This document shows positions 12,246-25,200 of a stretch of DNA of 64,000 nt, piece by piece. The notes below the pieces were generated by a model. The model ran no database searches and was not told where the DNA came from. It saw only the letters and a program-made list of their open reading frames with translations. Both the position numbers and the translations under genes were made by a program. Positions within the stretch are counted from its first letter, which is position 1. Every line of letters starts with the position of its first letter. This DNA is from Ptychodera flava (taxonomy: Eukaryota; Hemichordata; Enteropneusta; Ptychoderidae), in NCBI RefSeq assembly GCF_041260155.1, contig NC_091928.1:46850137-46914136 (forward strand). Reading direction: 5' to 3'.

Positions 12246-15200
12246 GTAAGTAAATCATGTGTATCAATCGATCCGGCCGGGAGAATACCAACTTCAACTT
12301 CCCTTTGTCAAAAGAAATACGATTGTTTGAACAGAGATTGAGTTGCATAAAATATGTTAGTTTCAGATTGTGTATGAAGTGCTGTAATGCCGGCAGATCC
12401 AAATGTTACAAAACATGACCATGCAGAATTTGATGTAAGCAACGTTTATTGCACATGGATTAACTTTAAGTAGTTGCAAATCAAATCACCTTGGAATGGT
12501 ATACGGCAACAAATGCATGTATTTCGTCCTCAGCGAAACAATGAGAGTGACATGCGCACAGTAAGTGAGGCTACCCACCATTCCCCTTGATTTGTTCACT
12601 CAGAAATTTTTTGCGAAATTCTTTTTCATTTTTATCAATTTCTTAACAATTTTTAACTTAAAATTTAAGTTCAGGATTATTTTTGAAGATAATTTTCCAA
12701 AATTATTGATAATGTTTAAAATTCGAGAGTAAATTGAATGAGAAGTTGATGTTTGGAGGTGCTAAAAATTGCACACTTGTCAAGATAAAGTTATCAGCAA
12801 CTAAGATGGTCTCATCATACCACCTGTCAGACATGCAAATTTCCTTTGTTACGAACATTAAAAAAATCAATACCCTTTCTTTTGCCAACACAGATGCAAC
12901 TTATTCCCTTAGTTTCCTTGAAAATATTGTGTATGGCTGTCAAAAATCTATGTCGACAAAATTACAAAATTGCTATCTCCTCCACGGAAAAGAATTGATC
13001 TTCTCATTATTCACAGTGAGAAATCAGAAAATTATGATGATCAGAACAATGTTGCCAAAATTTTGAAATATGGACTGAGTTGTTCTGTGTACAGAAGAAA
13101 TTTGCTTCAGTTCAGTGAGTGAACTCCGTGTGTACAGATCATGGAGGATTGTGGGTAGCCTCACTTACTGTAATGCGTGACCATCAGTACATTTATCTAA
13201 ACAATCCATAAAGAACGTAGTCGACAGAAGTGATATTCTCGCTTTTCTCAATGATCGTTTACTGGTACTGAACTTCTATTTTAGTATTTAGTCAGAGAAA
13301 GTAAACTGACAATTCAACAACGCCAATGCCTCCATACCTTGCTTTTGTAGAACGGTTATCTCATGGCAGATGTTTTCCTTGGCAAAGAACGGGTATCTGG
13401 ATCCGACATCCGATTTCGAAATCTGATCTTAAAGACCGACTCTGATAATGGGCGATGTAAGTGTTCGTACTGTAAACCGAGCCCCCTTTGTTTATAGGAT
13501 CTTGAATACTCTTCTAGTCATAATTTACAACAATTGAACTTTGTCCTGGAATCCCGTCTCTTTAGTAGCAGGGTGATCGTATATCTCACAACCTCCTCTA
13601 TAAAGATTTGTAAACCAGCTTGCTTTTTAATTTGTTTATTTACATATTTGCTTGTTGTCTTTTTCTTTCTCGTTTATTTTATTGATTCTTATTTGTTTTT
13701 TGCTTGTTTGTTTTTTCACTTTTTTCATTATTCAGCCTGATGTACCTGTGGCCTAAAGTGGTCGTTGTAAGTGCGATGACGTACGGTTAAGTTCAGATAA
13801 CATGTGACGGAATAAAGAATGTCTGATTTTTTCGATTTCTGTTTTCGACAGAATTTATCTTCTTCACGCATTTCGTAAATATAAGATCACAAGAAATCAT
13901 GTCGATGATTGTTTATGATTTGGCTTCTTTTACCGTGGCAATGGTACTTATCTCAGTTTTGATATGATAACCAAGCAGATGTGAATGAGAAAAATTCGAA
14001 GAATTTTCTCGCTTTCAAATCACCTGTTATGTTTTCTCGGGAAGTGACTTTGCGTAATTTGGTCAATTATTTTCAGTATAATTGCCTTGTCTCGCTTCTG
14101 TGTTATGTTTGGTTTGGTATCACTTGGATGATAGTGTTTTCGTTGATGTAATTGATAAAGATATCTTGCTTATATTCACCTGCTAGGTGGCCTTATGGTG
14201 TTGATTTGCTATATCTTACATAACCTAAACACTTCCTCAAATATTTAGGTAGCTTCTACAGCGTCGTCCAACTAGAGTCATACTCGGGCGTTCACGATTA
14301 TTCCGTGAAATTTGACCAGCTAGCAGGACCAGCAGTTCCGGTACCAAAAATAAATACCTTTGAAAACGGGGTGCGTACATTTTGCAAGAGCTAAATTTTC
14401 TTTACGAAACGTTTATCCCAAATAATGTTATTCTCAGCTTTTCTTTTGGGACAAATATGAAATTCCTTTGTTTCACAAAAAGTTCACATTTCTTAAATTT
14501 AAAAGATCGTGTATAGTGTAATAAGATTGCCCAGTGCTATACTGAATAGGCCTCGCGACATAAATGTGTTTTGGTGCATTGCCGCCCCTGCATGATTTCA
14601 GCGACAATTTTCATTGACAACCCGTTTTCCTCCAGGATACTTTTCCAAAGAAGCTTTCGAAGTATTCGAAGCTGTCGGATCCCATAGCTGAGTTAATCTT
14701 CGATCAGTTTTCCACTGTCGCCCCCATCGTTTGGCTAATATCTGTCACTCGTTTATCAGAGGACAAAATCGTTTACACATTGAAGTCAGAGGCTGTCATT
14801 CAAGGTAAGCTAATAAATGTCAATTTACCAAAAGTTGGTCACTCAGTTAATTTATCTGTAAAACAAATTATTTTGCTTTCCCTATTCCTCGCTAGAGACC
14901 CTAATATTAACGTGCTTTTCTATTTTCGTAAACGTTAGGGCATGTGTTTGCAGTAAACAGATTGTTTATGTAATAATCCCTTGTGCAGATATGTCGGGAA
15001 CTAGTCAAAATCACGTGATATACCCGATGCTAATTGTGGTTTATTGCTATTATGTCATAACATTAAAATTAAATTATGGTGTGAAACGTCAAAAAGGGAA
15101 TTAATTTGTCTCCAGCTGAAAGGTCGTATCTATATTGCGAAAATAGCACGGTTATTTTCACGTCTCGACCAATCAGATCGCAGTATTTGCACCATTGATA

Positions 15201-18200
15201 TACTGGTATGATATAATACTTATTACATGCTACCAATATAGTGATGGCACAAATATAGGGATCGTATTGGTCGAGATGTGAAAATAACCGTGCTATATTC
15301 GCGATATACCGCGGTTGGACCATGCGCGAGCTCTCTGCTAGAGAAAAATCCTTTTTGGATGATTCACGCCACAATTTTAATATACTGTTATGATATATGG
15401 CAATAACCACCACAGCAACTGGTATACCACTCGGTTTTGACCAGTTCACTGTATAATACAGTGAACTTTTCAAAATATCAAGCCATACCGTCGCTCGATG
15501 AGTCTGACCGTCTGTTGCTGAAACATCAATGTGTCCTTGTGGTATATTAATATTTGGAAATAAAGACACAAATTGCCTTTATTTACATACCTGCACGGCA
15601 TCCCAACTATAATACGCCTTTTCATACGAAAACCACGCTCCTTATAATTTTACAATTTTTCTGAAGCTTTCACTGAAAATTACCAGAAGTTCAACAAAAT
15701 TAATATTAAAAAGCAATCAGAGATTTGATGAAACCATCAATGCATCCAGACCCTCAACCCAAACAGTAGATTCCTCATTCACTTCCTAATATCCGTGTCG
15801 GCGACATCATAGGTAAAGAGTGGACTTTGCAAATGGCAAGTGTAGCTCTGCAACAGTCGAAAACTGATGAGGTTTTACAGTACATATCCCAACGTTTACC
15901 GTTAAATATCAATGCTGATATTATACGGTAAACGTTACCATGATTGAGCAATACGGGAATTGATTATGCTAATGGTTGTAACCTGTAATAAACGGACGGG
16001 AAGTTCTAGATGCTTGTTATCTTTCAAGCATGGCCACTTTACTGATATTCTGTGACTGAATTCGGTTGTCTGATAGAAAAAGATGGCATATGAAAATTTC
16101 AATTTCAATTTGAATTTACGAATGAAGGTACTCAGACACTTGCATATTACTGTCATTTCACTTATATTACTTTCGTACTCGGTAGAGCCTACAAACTTTT
16201 CGACTTCAGATCGATAACGGCTACGCCAAAACATTCAGTGACACATACGATGAGGTTGAACAAAGACAATAAATCACACATCAACATCTTATTGTCTGTG
16301 CACTGCAATGTTAGGGCCAAAAGAAATTCAATGTTCCATATCCAATGTATGTGTGTATATGTAGGAAAGAAACATACTTCCCATACACCTTTATGCTCAA
16401 AACAGTAAGCTGATGAATTTGTTTAATATGTTATGACAAACATTGCCCTTTTTATATTTCAAGCCCCCAAAAGAGAGCTAAGATTCGAACTGCCATATAA
16501 TCACAGAGAAAATGTTTCAAAGAGACATTAAAGGTTTCCTAAATGACAAGTACATTAGGGATTAGTAAATACGCAGAACATTACGGGAAAGCTCCATTAA
16601 CTTAGGAATATCCTACTTCCCTACTTATTTATCAGAGGATCAATTTGACAGACCAGCCTTTCCTATAATGGCACTACAATGGCACCAGCTGTTGTTTCGA
16701 TGCTGTTTTTCTACAATCGTCACTCGGAAATTATTTATTGTATGGGGCTTCTCATTAAAGTGTATCGGTACAGGTTCAGTTTGGTTGTTGTTTCTGATAA
16801 ATGAAAGATGGTTTTGTATGCGGTTGTACAGAGTGTCACCTGTTTCTCCTACGTAGACAATTTTTCTGCATAAGCTGCATGAAATTGCAATATCCAGGTC
16901 GGTGGATTTGCAGATAAACCGCTAATACAATGGAGATTATTCGATAATATATGGGGAATATGGATACACGGAGCAGAAAATCCGGAAGCATACCACAAAT
17001 TAGCCAATACTATACATCCTAATATACAAACCACAATAGAATATTCAACGAGTGAGGTGAACTTTTTAAATGTTACTCTCCACATTTAAGATGGATTCAT
17101 TGAAACTGATACGTACACCAAGCCAACAGACATATTCCAATACCTGCACGCAGATTCAGCCCACCATCCAAGCGTGTTAAAGAGAATACCATATGCATTA
17201 GCTTCAATACCAAAGACGATATGCTCAAAAGCAGCCAACTATGAAAGAGACCAAGAAAAAATCATCCAGAGACTAATGCGCCGGGGATATGATGAGACCA
17301 ATGTCCAGAAACAAATCAGCAAGATTGACAAAAAAGATAAATAAGACTTAATAGATATGCAAAACCAAAAAAGAAAGCAAAAATACAAAATCAGGGTGGT
17401 ATTTCTTATGACGTACAACAGAGCACTACCCGATGTACCCCAAATCCTCGCCAGAAATTTACATATCCTCCACAGATCAGAAAGATGTAAAAAAGCTTCC
17501 ACAGCCGCCAATGATAGCCTGGAGAGAAAAGGACGAGACATAGATCACGACTGACAAACACACATGCATTGAAAACAGTCACGGGGACAAACCCAGAATC
17601 AGCACCGTGTACCATCAAGAAATGCGCCACCTGCCCGTATATGGAAGAAACTAGTACATTTAAAGATCACGATAGCTCAAATTATAACATAAGCCACCAC
17701 ATCAACTGCAAATCCACCGATCTGGTATATGCAATTTCATGCAGCTTATGCAGAAAAATTGTCTACGTAGGAGAAACAGGTGACACTCTGTACAATCGCA
17801 TACAAAACCATCTTTCACTTATCAGAAACAACCAAACTGAACCTGTACCAATACACTTTAATGAGAAGCACCATACAATAAATACTTTCCGAGTGACGGG
17901 TATAGAAAAACAGCATCGAAACAACAAAATTTACAGGCAATTAAGAGAATCATTTTGGATTAGAAAACTGGACACAATAAACAACGGAATCAACAGAAAA
18001 AAATAGGCTGCCACCCCCACCAGAGGGCATGGACAGGCACCAGAAACTGTTACATAATTGTTACATAATTACTCTTTTGTCATGCAAGGAGTTTTGAACT
18101 TGACAGTGGCAGTTCTAGATCAGTGACTGTAGTGGACCCAATGAAGAAGAAGGGCTTAGTCCCTTCGAAATATCTGGGATATACAAGCTCAGAGTGGAAC

Positions 18201-21200
18201 ATTGATTTACTCTAATACATTATTAACTATTGAGACTGTTTCCCTAATGGAATAGACAAATAAAATAACAGTCATCCGATTGCCATTTGGGACCTGGATG
18301 TAAGTATTGGTAATTGTCTATGTCCAAAAATTGCAATGTAGATACGATCAATATACTTGGTAGTGATAGATACCTCGAAAAAAATTAGAAACAATTCTCT
18401 GGATCCGTGTACTACGTCTCTAGAATAGAAGTGATCCCGGCATCATGAAGCCATCTATCGCATTGAAGGCGCTACGCTCGGAATACAAGCTCCTTCACCT
18501 GTTGGGGCAAAGGTATTGTTCATAATTTGCACCCGCTTTTGTCAACAATATCGGACATTGTGTTCTGCAGGCTGCCCATCTGGTCGATATGGATTTTTAT
18601 GTGATAAAGACTGCATATGCCAGAATGGCGGAATCTGCCATGGGTTCAATGGTGCGTGTAAATGTTCTAAAGGATGGACGGGACCTGCCTGCGATATAGG
18701 TAAGAGTATTTGATAACTTAAGTTTGCCGTAAATGTGTTTCTGTCTTTACTTTAGATTTATAATTATTTTGAGAAGGCACATTGCAACATTAAATCAGGA
18801 GTCCTTTACACAAATATAGGTGCAATATAAAGGCCAACCGGAATATGTGACACGCTTTCGTGCAACTGTATATTTACATTTTTATGGTAAAGTTTCGTAT
18901 TCCTATCCGCGTTAGCACCGATGCTGGGGCAAGCGCTCACCCCGTCCTCCATTTCAAATCGTGGTATATTCGAGTAAGCGCCCTCTGCGACTTTTCACGT
19001 TTTTCACATTGTATGTAGCCCGATGATTGCATTCGCGTTTGTTAAAGAATTAAGTCTTATTTATACATAGTAGCTGTACATGTTAAAGTCTTTCATTTTC
19101 CATGTTGTTCAAAAGGAAAATAAATAACAGAAAGATGCGGAACGGAAGTTGCTGTTCCGTTTGTGTCAATCGACTAAGACCATACTTTATTTGCATAAAA
19201 AAGATGGCTGCGGTCACTTTTGAACATTTTTAGGTTTCATCTAGAAAAGCCAAAAAAAATTCTAAAGAAATTACATGCTAGGAACCCTGGGCACTTACGC
19301 CGGAAAAAAGGGCAACTGTATAGATTGACTACTTCTTTCCAAATGCTCGCCTGAAAAAAGTTATTTGATTAGTGCCTAAAATGGTGTCATAACCACTATG
19401 CAATGTCGCAGACCCTTTAGTACGCACTTTTTCTTTATTAAACTATTAATGTAGAACGCTCCTCTGGAACAGATATTCGGACTCTCTAACCTTTGCAACT
19501 CTTTTCTGATCTACCACTTGTAGGGGCTCATTTAAAAGCTCTTGGAGAAAGAAAAACTTTCACAGTCTTAGTTTTTCGAAAATTCAAAATTTAATTTTAC
19601 CGCATAGGGTTAACACAGGAATGGCCGCCATTTTTAATTTCGAATATAGCAAAATATTCGGTAATTTGTTTCACTAGTTACAAACTTTGCACAGTGACCC
19701 CCGATTTCTATTGTTGATTTCAAATGAGAATGGTTGAAAGTTTCTTTCAGGAAAGTTGAGCAAAACTTTAAGTTTTCCACTTTCGAGGCGCATAACCTTA
19801 AAAGGCCTGCTTTATTGCAGTTTCAAAAGTGATATCGGTGGTACCACGAAACATGGACGCTAGTTATGGTCAAATGGTCTATCTTTTCTGTACGTACAAC
19901 AATGTCAAAATCAACTCTATATATGGAGTGACATGGACTTTTACCAATGGTTCATCTATTACAATATTGCAGAATCCTGCGTTTGATATTGTATATGAGG
20001 AGGACAACAGGTCAGAGTTGTTTTTTTTATTTTTAGGTGTGTGTTGGTTGAACGAGCAGAACCGTACAATCGAGGTTCCTAATGGGATAAGCCCTGTATA
20101 GCATTCATCGCTTTGATTGAGTATGTGTGTAAGCGAGGATGTACATGTGTGTGCTTCACTGAACCTCACATATCTGAAGGGGTCAGGCCCATTGACAACA
20201 TCGTAATTCGGATATTGAACCATCTTTTCAGAGGTTGGGTTGTAACCGGTTGGTTTTGATGGCTGGCATCTTTAATAGGTGAGATGGTATCTCACGTTGC
20301 AAATTCGAATTTTACAAACACGTACATATCAGTTTGAACATTCCAGGCAACCTACACAGAAAGAAAACAACAGGCAGATTTCAATACATGCCTGTAACAG
20401 GGTCTGATCAGTACCTGTAACAGTACCTAAGAAATAACCTCTGTTACAGAGCCTGTAAAATTGGTCAGATATCAGGGGTGTATGAACAGGTCTGTATCAG
20501 GCCTGGTATTACATGAATGTATACAGTGATGCAATTTCTGAGCGTATCCAGTGCTGTGACCACATGACTGAAATACTGGTGTACCAACAGTGGTGTGTCA
20601 GTGTTGAATTTACAGGGCCTGTTGCAGGGTCTGAAAATTTGTCAAGTTTTAAGGGGTGTGTAATGACTACATGTGATTAGAACCTTGTATCTTGCATCAT
20701 CATAAAGGCGTGGAAGGCGAAAGTTTGTTCTGATAATGGTAGCCCGTGGGATCACCATTGTTGACAATGCACAGGGCAAACCGGACTAGTCTCTCATTCA
20801 AACGTTAATATGGCCACGAGGCCAAAGCAATTATTTAGACATGTCTGTACCGATTTCATTCAAAGTTGGCACAACAGGTAAACGTGCAACGCATGGTTCG
20901 TTCTAAATACCAATAAATACCAAAATACCAATACCTTGATTAAAGCAGCTCTATCCATGGATATTGTAAGGAAAAGTGTCTGTTGGAGCAAGACTATTTC
21001 AGACTTTTTTATTTTTAAATATTTTTAGTGTTTTTCTTTCTTGTCTTGTGACGCAGACGTTTTATTGTTTCATGTTTTTAATTTGAGCAAGTTCTCGAAG
21101 TAAGGATGATTATATTTTGTACATGCTTGTAAATTTCTTCAGCAGTATGTTCTGTTATTGTTGAAATGTGGCCATTTTGTTACATTTCTCTATGTTTTGA

Positions 21201-22213
21201 CGTGGTTCACCCAACTTGTTACCAACGCATTATGCATATTTGTTTTATTGATCACATGTTCAATTATGGACTCTCGACGGTCATTTGTCACATTTTTTAA
21301 TGTTTCAGGCGATTTCTCATTATGTATAACAAGCAATTGTTGTTCGTAGTAGGTATTAAGACAATATGGTACGAGTATGTAGTATTAAACTTAATTTGGC
21401 TTCCAATACGCTCCCAAGGCGGTTATGTTTCTTCCAAATTTTTGAGCAAGACAGTCGCTTCGGCTTTTTTTTTCTTTCAGTCGACTTGAAATTGACGACT
21501 TCAACGAAGGGGATGTCGGTGTTTATGAATGTTCAATAAACGATCAAGAAGGGGTAAAATACGCCGCTACAGCTACAGTTACATTCGCAGGTAATTTGTG
21601 TCTCCTCGATCATCATAGCATCAACGAAATTGCAAACAAAGACAACCATGTCAAAACATTTTCCCTGCATATATTCAGGAGAAAAACTGATTGTAGCTTT
21701 TTATCTTGTCTTTGCTGTAGGCAAACAATTAAACAACACAGTGCCACGTATTTGTTGTCAACAATACCTCCCGCCCCCGGGGGACAGGTTCGCCCGTTAA
21801 AGAAGACTTTTAACGGAGTATTAATGGGTATAAAACATCTGCACAATGGTATACTACTTGTCACGGAACGAGTTTTATATATTCAGATTGACAAATTTTA
21901 CCGGCAAGCTCGGTATATAATATGTCCATCATAAGTATTACGATATTAGGTATTGAAATATGTGAAGTAATATTTACTAAATCTACTCACTATCGAGTAA
22001 CATTCTGTACATATCGATGGTATCTTAAGGATGCACTTTATTTTCATGATAGGTTGCGTGGACAATTTGTACGGTGCTTTCTGCAACAAGACATGCGATT
22101 GCAAGCAGTCAAGTGAATGCGATCGATTAAATGGCTGTGTTTGCCTGGCAGGATGGACTGGAGAAACGTGCGAACTCGGTGAGCATTTTCATTTTTTTCT
22201 TTACATTGCGGTT

Positions 22214-22245
<32 letters not shown>

Positions 22246-25200
22246 TAAATACTAACTGAATTTAAGAATGATTTATTGTAGTACGTGAACAATTTATCGC
22301 AGTTGTGCTTTAAGACGTACTCCAGCTGATTCTTTCCTTTTCCCTTAGATGTCAAAGCACCGAATATCACTGACTGTCCAGTGGATCAAACTGTGCTTGC
22401 AGAAGGTGATGGTGGCTCCGCCACAATTAGTTGGATGAATCCGACAGTAACTGACAACTCCGGTCAGCCAGTTATTTTTGGATCAAGTCGAGAATCGGGG
22501 GAGAGATTTAGTGTTGGAAAGCACGACATCATCATGTGGGCTGCGGATCAATCAAATAATACTGCATTTTGCAATTTTTCGGTAATGGTTATAAGGCCGC
22601 CAGAACATGGTAGGTTCTATAATGTTAATTTTTTCGCATAGCGCCAAGTTATTGTTCTATATGATGACACTGACAATTTTACACGAACGACCAATCGCTC
22701 CAAGTTTGTGGTGTCCCAAACCTTTTTTTATTTTAAGCTTTCAATGTAGGAGGGTTTTTCCTGTATACCACTTCAGCCATCTTCAGATTCAATCTTAGTC
22801 ATGCACTTTGTAATAAATATAAAATGACAAGCAAGAGATGGACGCTACATAATGTATTGAAATGAAATTAGCAAAATATACACGAAGGTACCGAAAGCAT
22901 AATTATATTTATGATGAACAAATTAACTTATGTTTTCCCGTCTTATTATCGACAGTTGGCACCGAAGTTATACCAGTCTACATGTGGGTCATAATAGCGG
23001 TAGCAGTTGTCATTATTCTGACCCTGAGTATCTCAAAGAAAGAAAGGCGTTACAAACTTCTGGATGGAAAAGACCGAGAATTTGACGATTTCCTACAGGC
23101 AAGATTCAGAATTCTAATTGAACAAACTTATATCGATGTATCTTGTTAGTTATAAGGCTTTGACGAAATGTTCCCTGACATATGTGTATCGTTCTATTCC
23201 CGTTTCATCCGAGAATTCCGCTTTGAGAAGGCTAAATTAGTTAAACGCAGTGATGATTTCTGTAGTTTAATGAGATCGTTCGAAGTGGATTAGTCTAATT
23301 GCGTTTGCTATGATGGTTACAGCAGCTTTCGGCTCCAACTTAAAGTGGATCTCTCTGTTTTTCTCAGTTCGTTTTGGTTTTACGTGATTGCGTTTGATTT
23401 TGTAAGTCTCTTGCTTACATGAAACAGGAAAATTTGCCGAAAGCAGCACTTGCTTGGAACGTTGACAGGGCAGCATTGAAGATTCTAAATGAAGAACCAA
23501 TTGGTGTTGGCGAATATGGTAGAGTGTACAAAGCTAGATTGAGCGTCCGTGGAAAGGAAGATATAGTTGCTGCTAAAACGCTCTGTGAAAGTGAGTACTG
23601 AAAGAACCATCGGCAATACAGCTCTCTTATTCTCGCATGCATTGTTTATTAAGGTAACTTTATGGAATTACAATTTTGCATGGACTCCAAAGTATCTGTA
23701 ACTTGTAGAACACTGATTCAGTAGCTGATGAGTCAAGAGCAACACAAGTTGAAATTGCGCACGTTTCTGTTCGAAAATGCCAGTTCTCTTTGGCCAAAAC
23801 TCAGGCTATTACAACTCTTTAGCAGATACAAAATACCACAAATATACAGCTGTGTAGACGAAAACATAGAGGGAAACCCGTTTATTATAAACTCGTTTTG
23901 TGTAACTGTGTAACACAAGTTTGTTCTTGACCGACCTCAATTCACAGGGATATATTCGGGGACAATAAATACTAATATGATAGAAACCAAATACGTTTTG
24001 TTGTCTGCAAGTTACTTTTTCTGTCTACCTTTCTCTTACCTATATGCTCTGTTCGCTTGAGACGTGACGAACTGCCCACTATGTCAGATATGAGTAATAA
24101 AATGCGCCCTCTTTCTTGCTTCCGCGCGTGACCTCAATCCGTTGTGGGGGAATCAGACTCGATAATCCTGCAAAATATTCAGGTCACGCGCGGAAGCAAG
24201 AGTTCACCGAAAAGGACGCATCTTACTACGCACGCCGCTACATGCACAGTGCGCAGTCCGTCACATCTCAACCAAGCAGAGCGTATAGGTAAGAGAAAGG
24301 CAGACAGAAAAAAAACCAAACTTTTAGACAACGAAACTTATTTGGCTTTTATCATATTAGTATTAATTGTCCCTTAATATAACCCTGTGCTCAAATACGG
24401 GGATTATGGTTTTCCGCCCTTAACAATTGAGACAGAACCCTTCGCTGTTTTCGCTTGAGTAAAGATATCATCTACTCTTTAGCAAAGGTTCGTCGCTGTT
24501 TTTATTAAACCATGCGAAATTCCAATAATAAAAACATACAAAATGTGAATACTCAAGTAGGAATTTTCATCTCATATCAATGGGATTCATGCCATCATTC
24601 GAATAGAAATGCGTGTTATTACAACAACTCACTTCCTGATACTATACGGGTGGACCTACAGTGTGTGAAGTCATTATGAAAGGCAATTTTAGAGACGAGG
24701 AGCCCGATTAATACTGGACAGGAATCGAATAATTTTGCAAACCAAAGGAGTGCTAGGGGTCCAGTTGAGTTATGGAAGGGCCCTTCGAAAAGCCTTTAGC
24801 CTTCATGTGGAAGACTAGGCCCAGTGTTTTCTGGTGCACCTAGGAGATGTTGTGTATAATCTTTAGGCAAACCTTATTCAAAGTCTGCTTCGTTGAACTA
24901 TATGTGAACTCTTGAACTGTAATGTTACTTAATACCAGAGGGTAGCTTATGTGGCCTGGCTTACTGACCAAGATGTTCTCAATTAAATTCAGCTCGTTCA
25001 GACGCAATCAGCCGGAAGAATTTTGTGCGTGAGATTCAGTGTCTTCTGGAACTGGCATGCCATCCAAATATTATTCCCTTTCTTGGCATTGTGATCATTG
25101 GAGGTAAGAGTTCCTACATAATCATCAATCAAGTTGACAGGAATTTTGTACTTCGAAAATCAGGTAAAACTTCCTATGGAAAATAAGAGACGTAATTATG

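Larger units (their letters stand above)
16663..18180 (+). mobile_element. Penelope-like element, 3' part, with inverted head piece
   Basis: 16912-17340 encodes the RT C-terminal region (IWIHGAENPEAYHKLANTIH, TYTKPTDIFQYLHADSAHHP). 17569-18006 encodes a zinc-knuckle-like cysteine run (CTIKKCATCPYM) and a GIY-YIG nuclease (LVYAISCSLCRKIVYVGETG, ESFWIRKLDTIN). 16663-16911 is an inverted copy of 17711-17917, so the element begins with a flipped piece of its own GIY-YIG region, an arrangement known from Penelope insertions. The catalytic RT boxes are absent and the reading frame is interrupted, so it is a non-functional relic inside the intron before the first EGF exon. Confidence 0.88.

Noticed and set aside
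12734-13066. 110-codon frame inside the CAGTAAGTGAGG-ended MITE
   Set aside because: AT-rich interior of a non-autonomous element; no resemblance to a transposase.
13534-13740. 68-codon hydrophobic frame that could be a membrane protein
   Set aside because: Low-complexity T-rich DNA in an intron; no splice or start support.
15069-15569. 166-codon minus-strand frame
   Set aside because: Falls on the palindromic MITE; no recognisable domain.
19829-20101. Single-exon reading of the Ig frame to its stop at 20101
   Set aside because: The second half of the Ig fold is at 21481-21590 in matching phase, and CAACAG/GTCAGA gives a donor at 20010.
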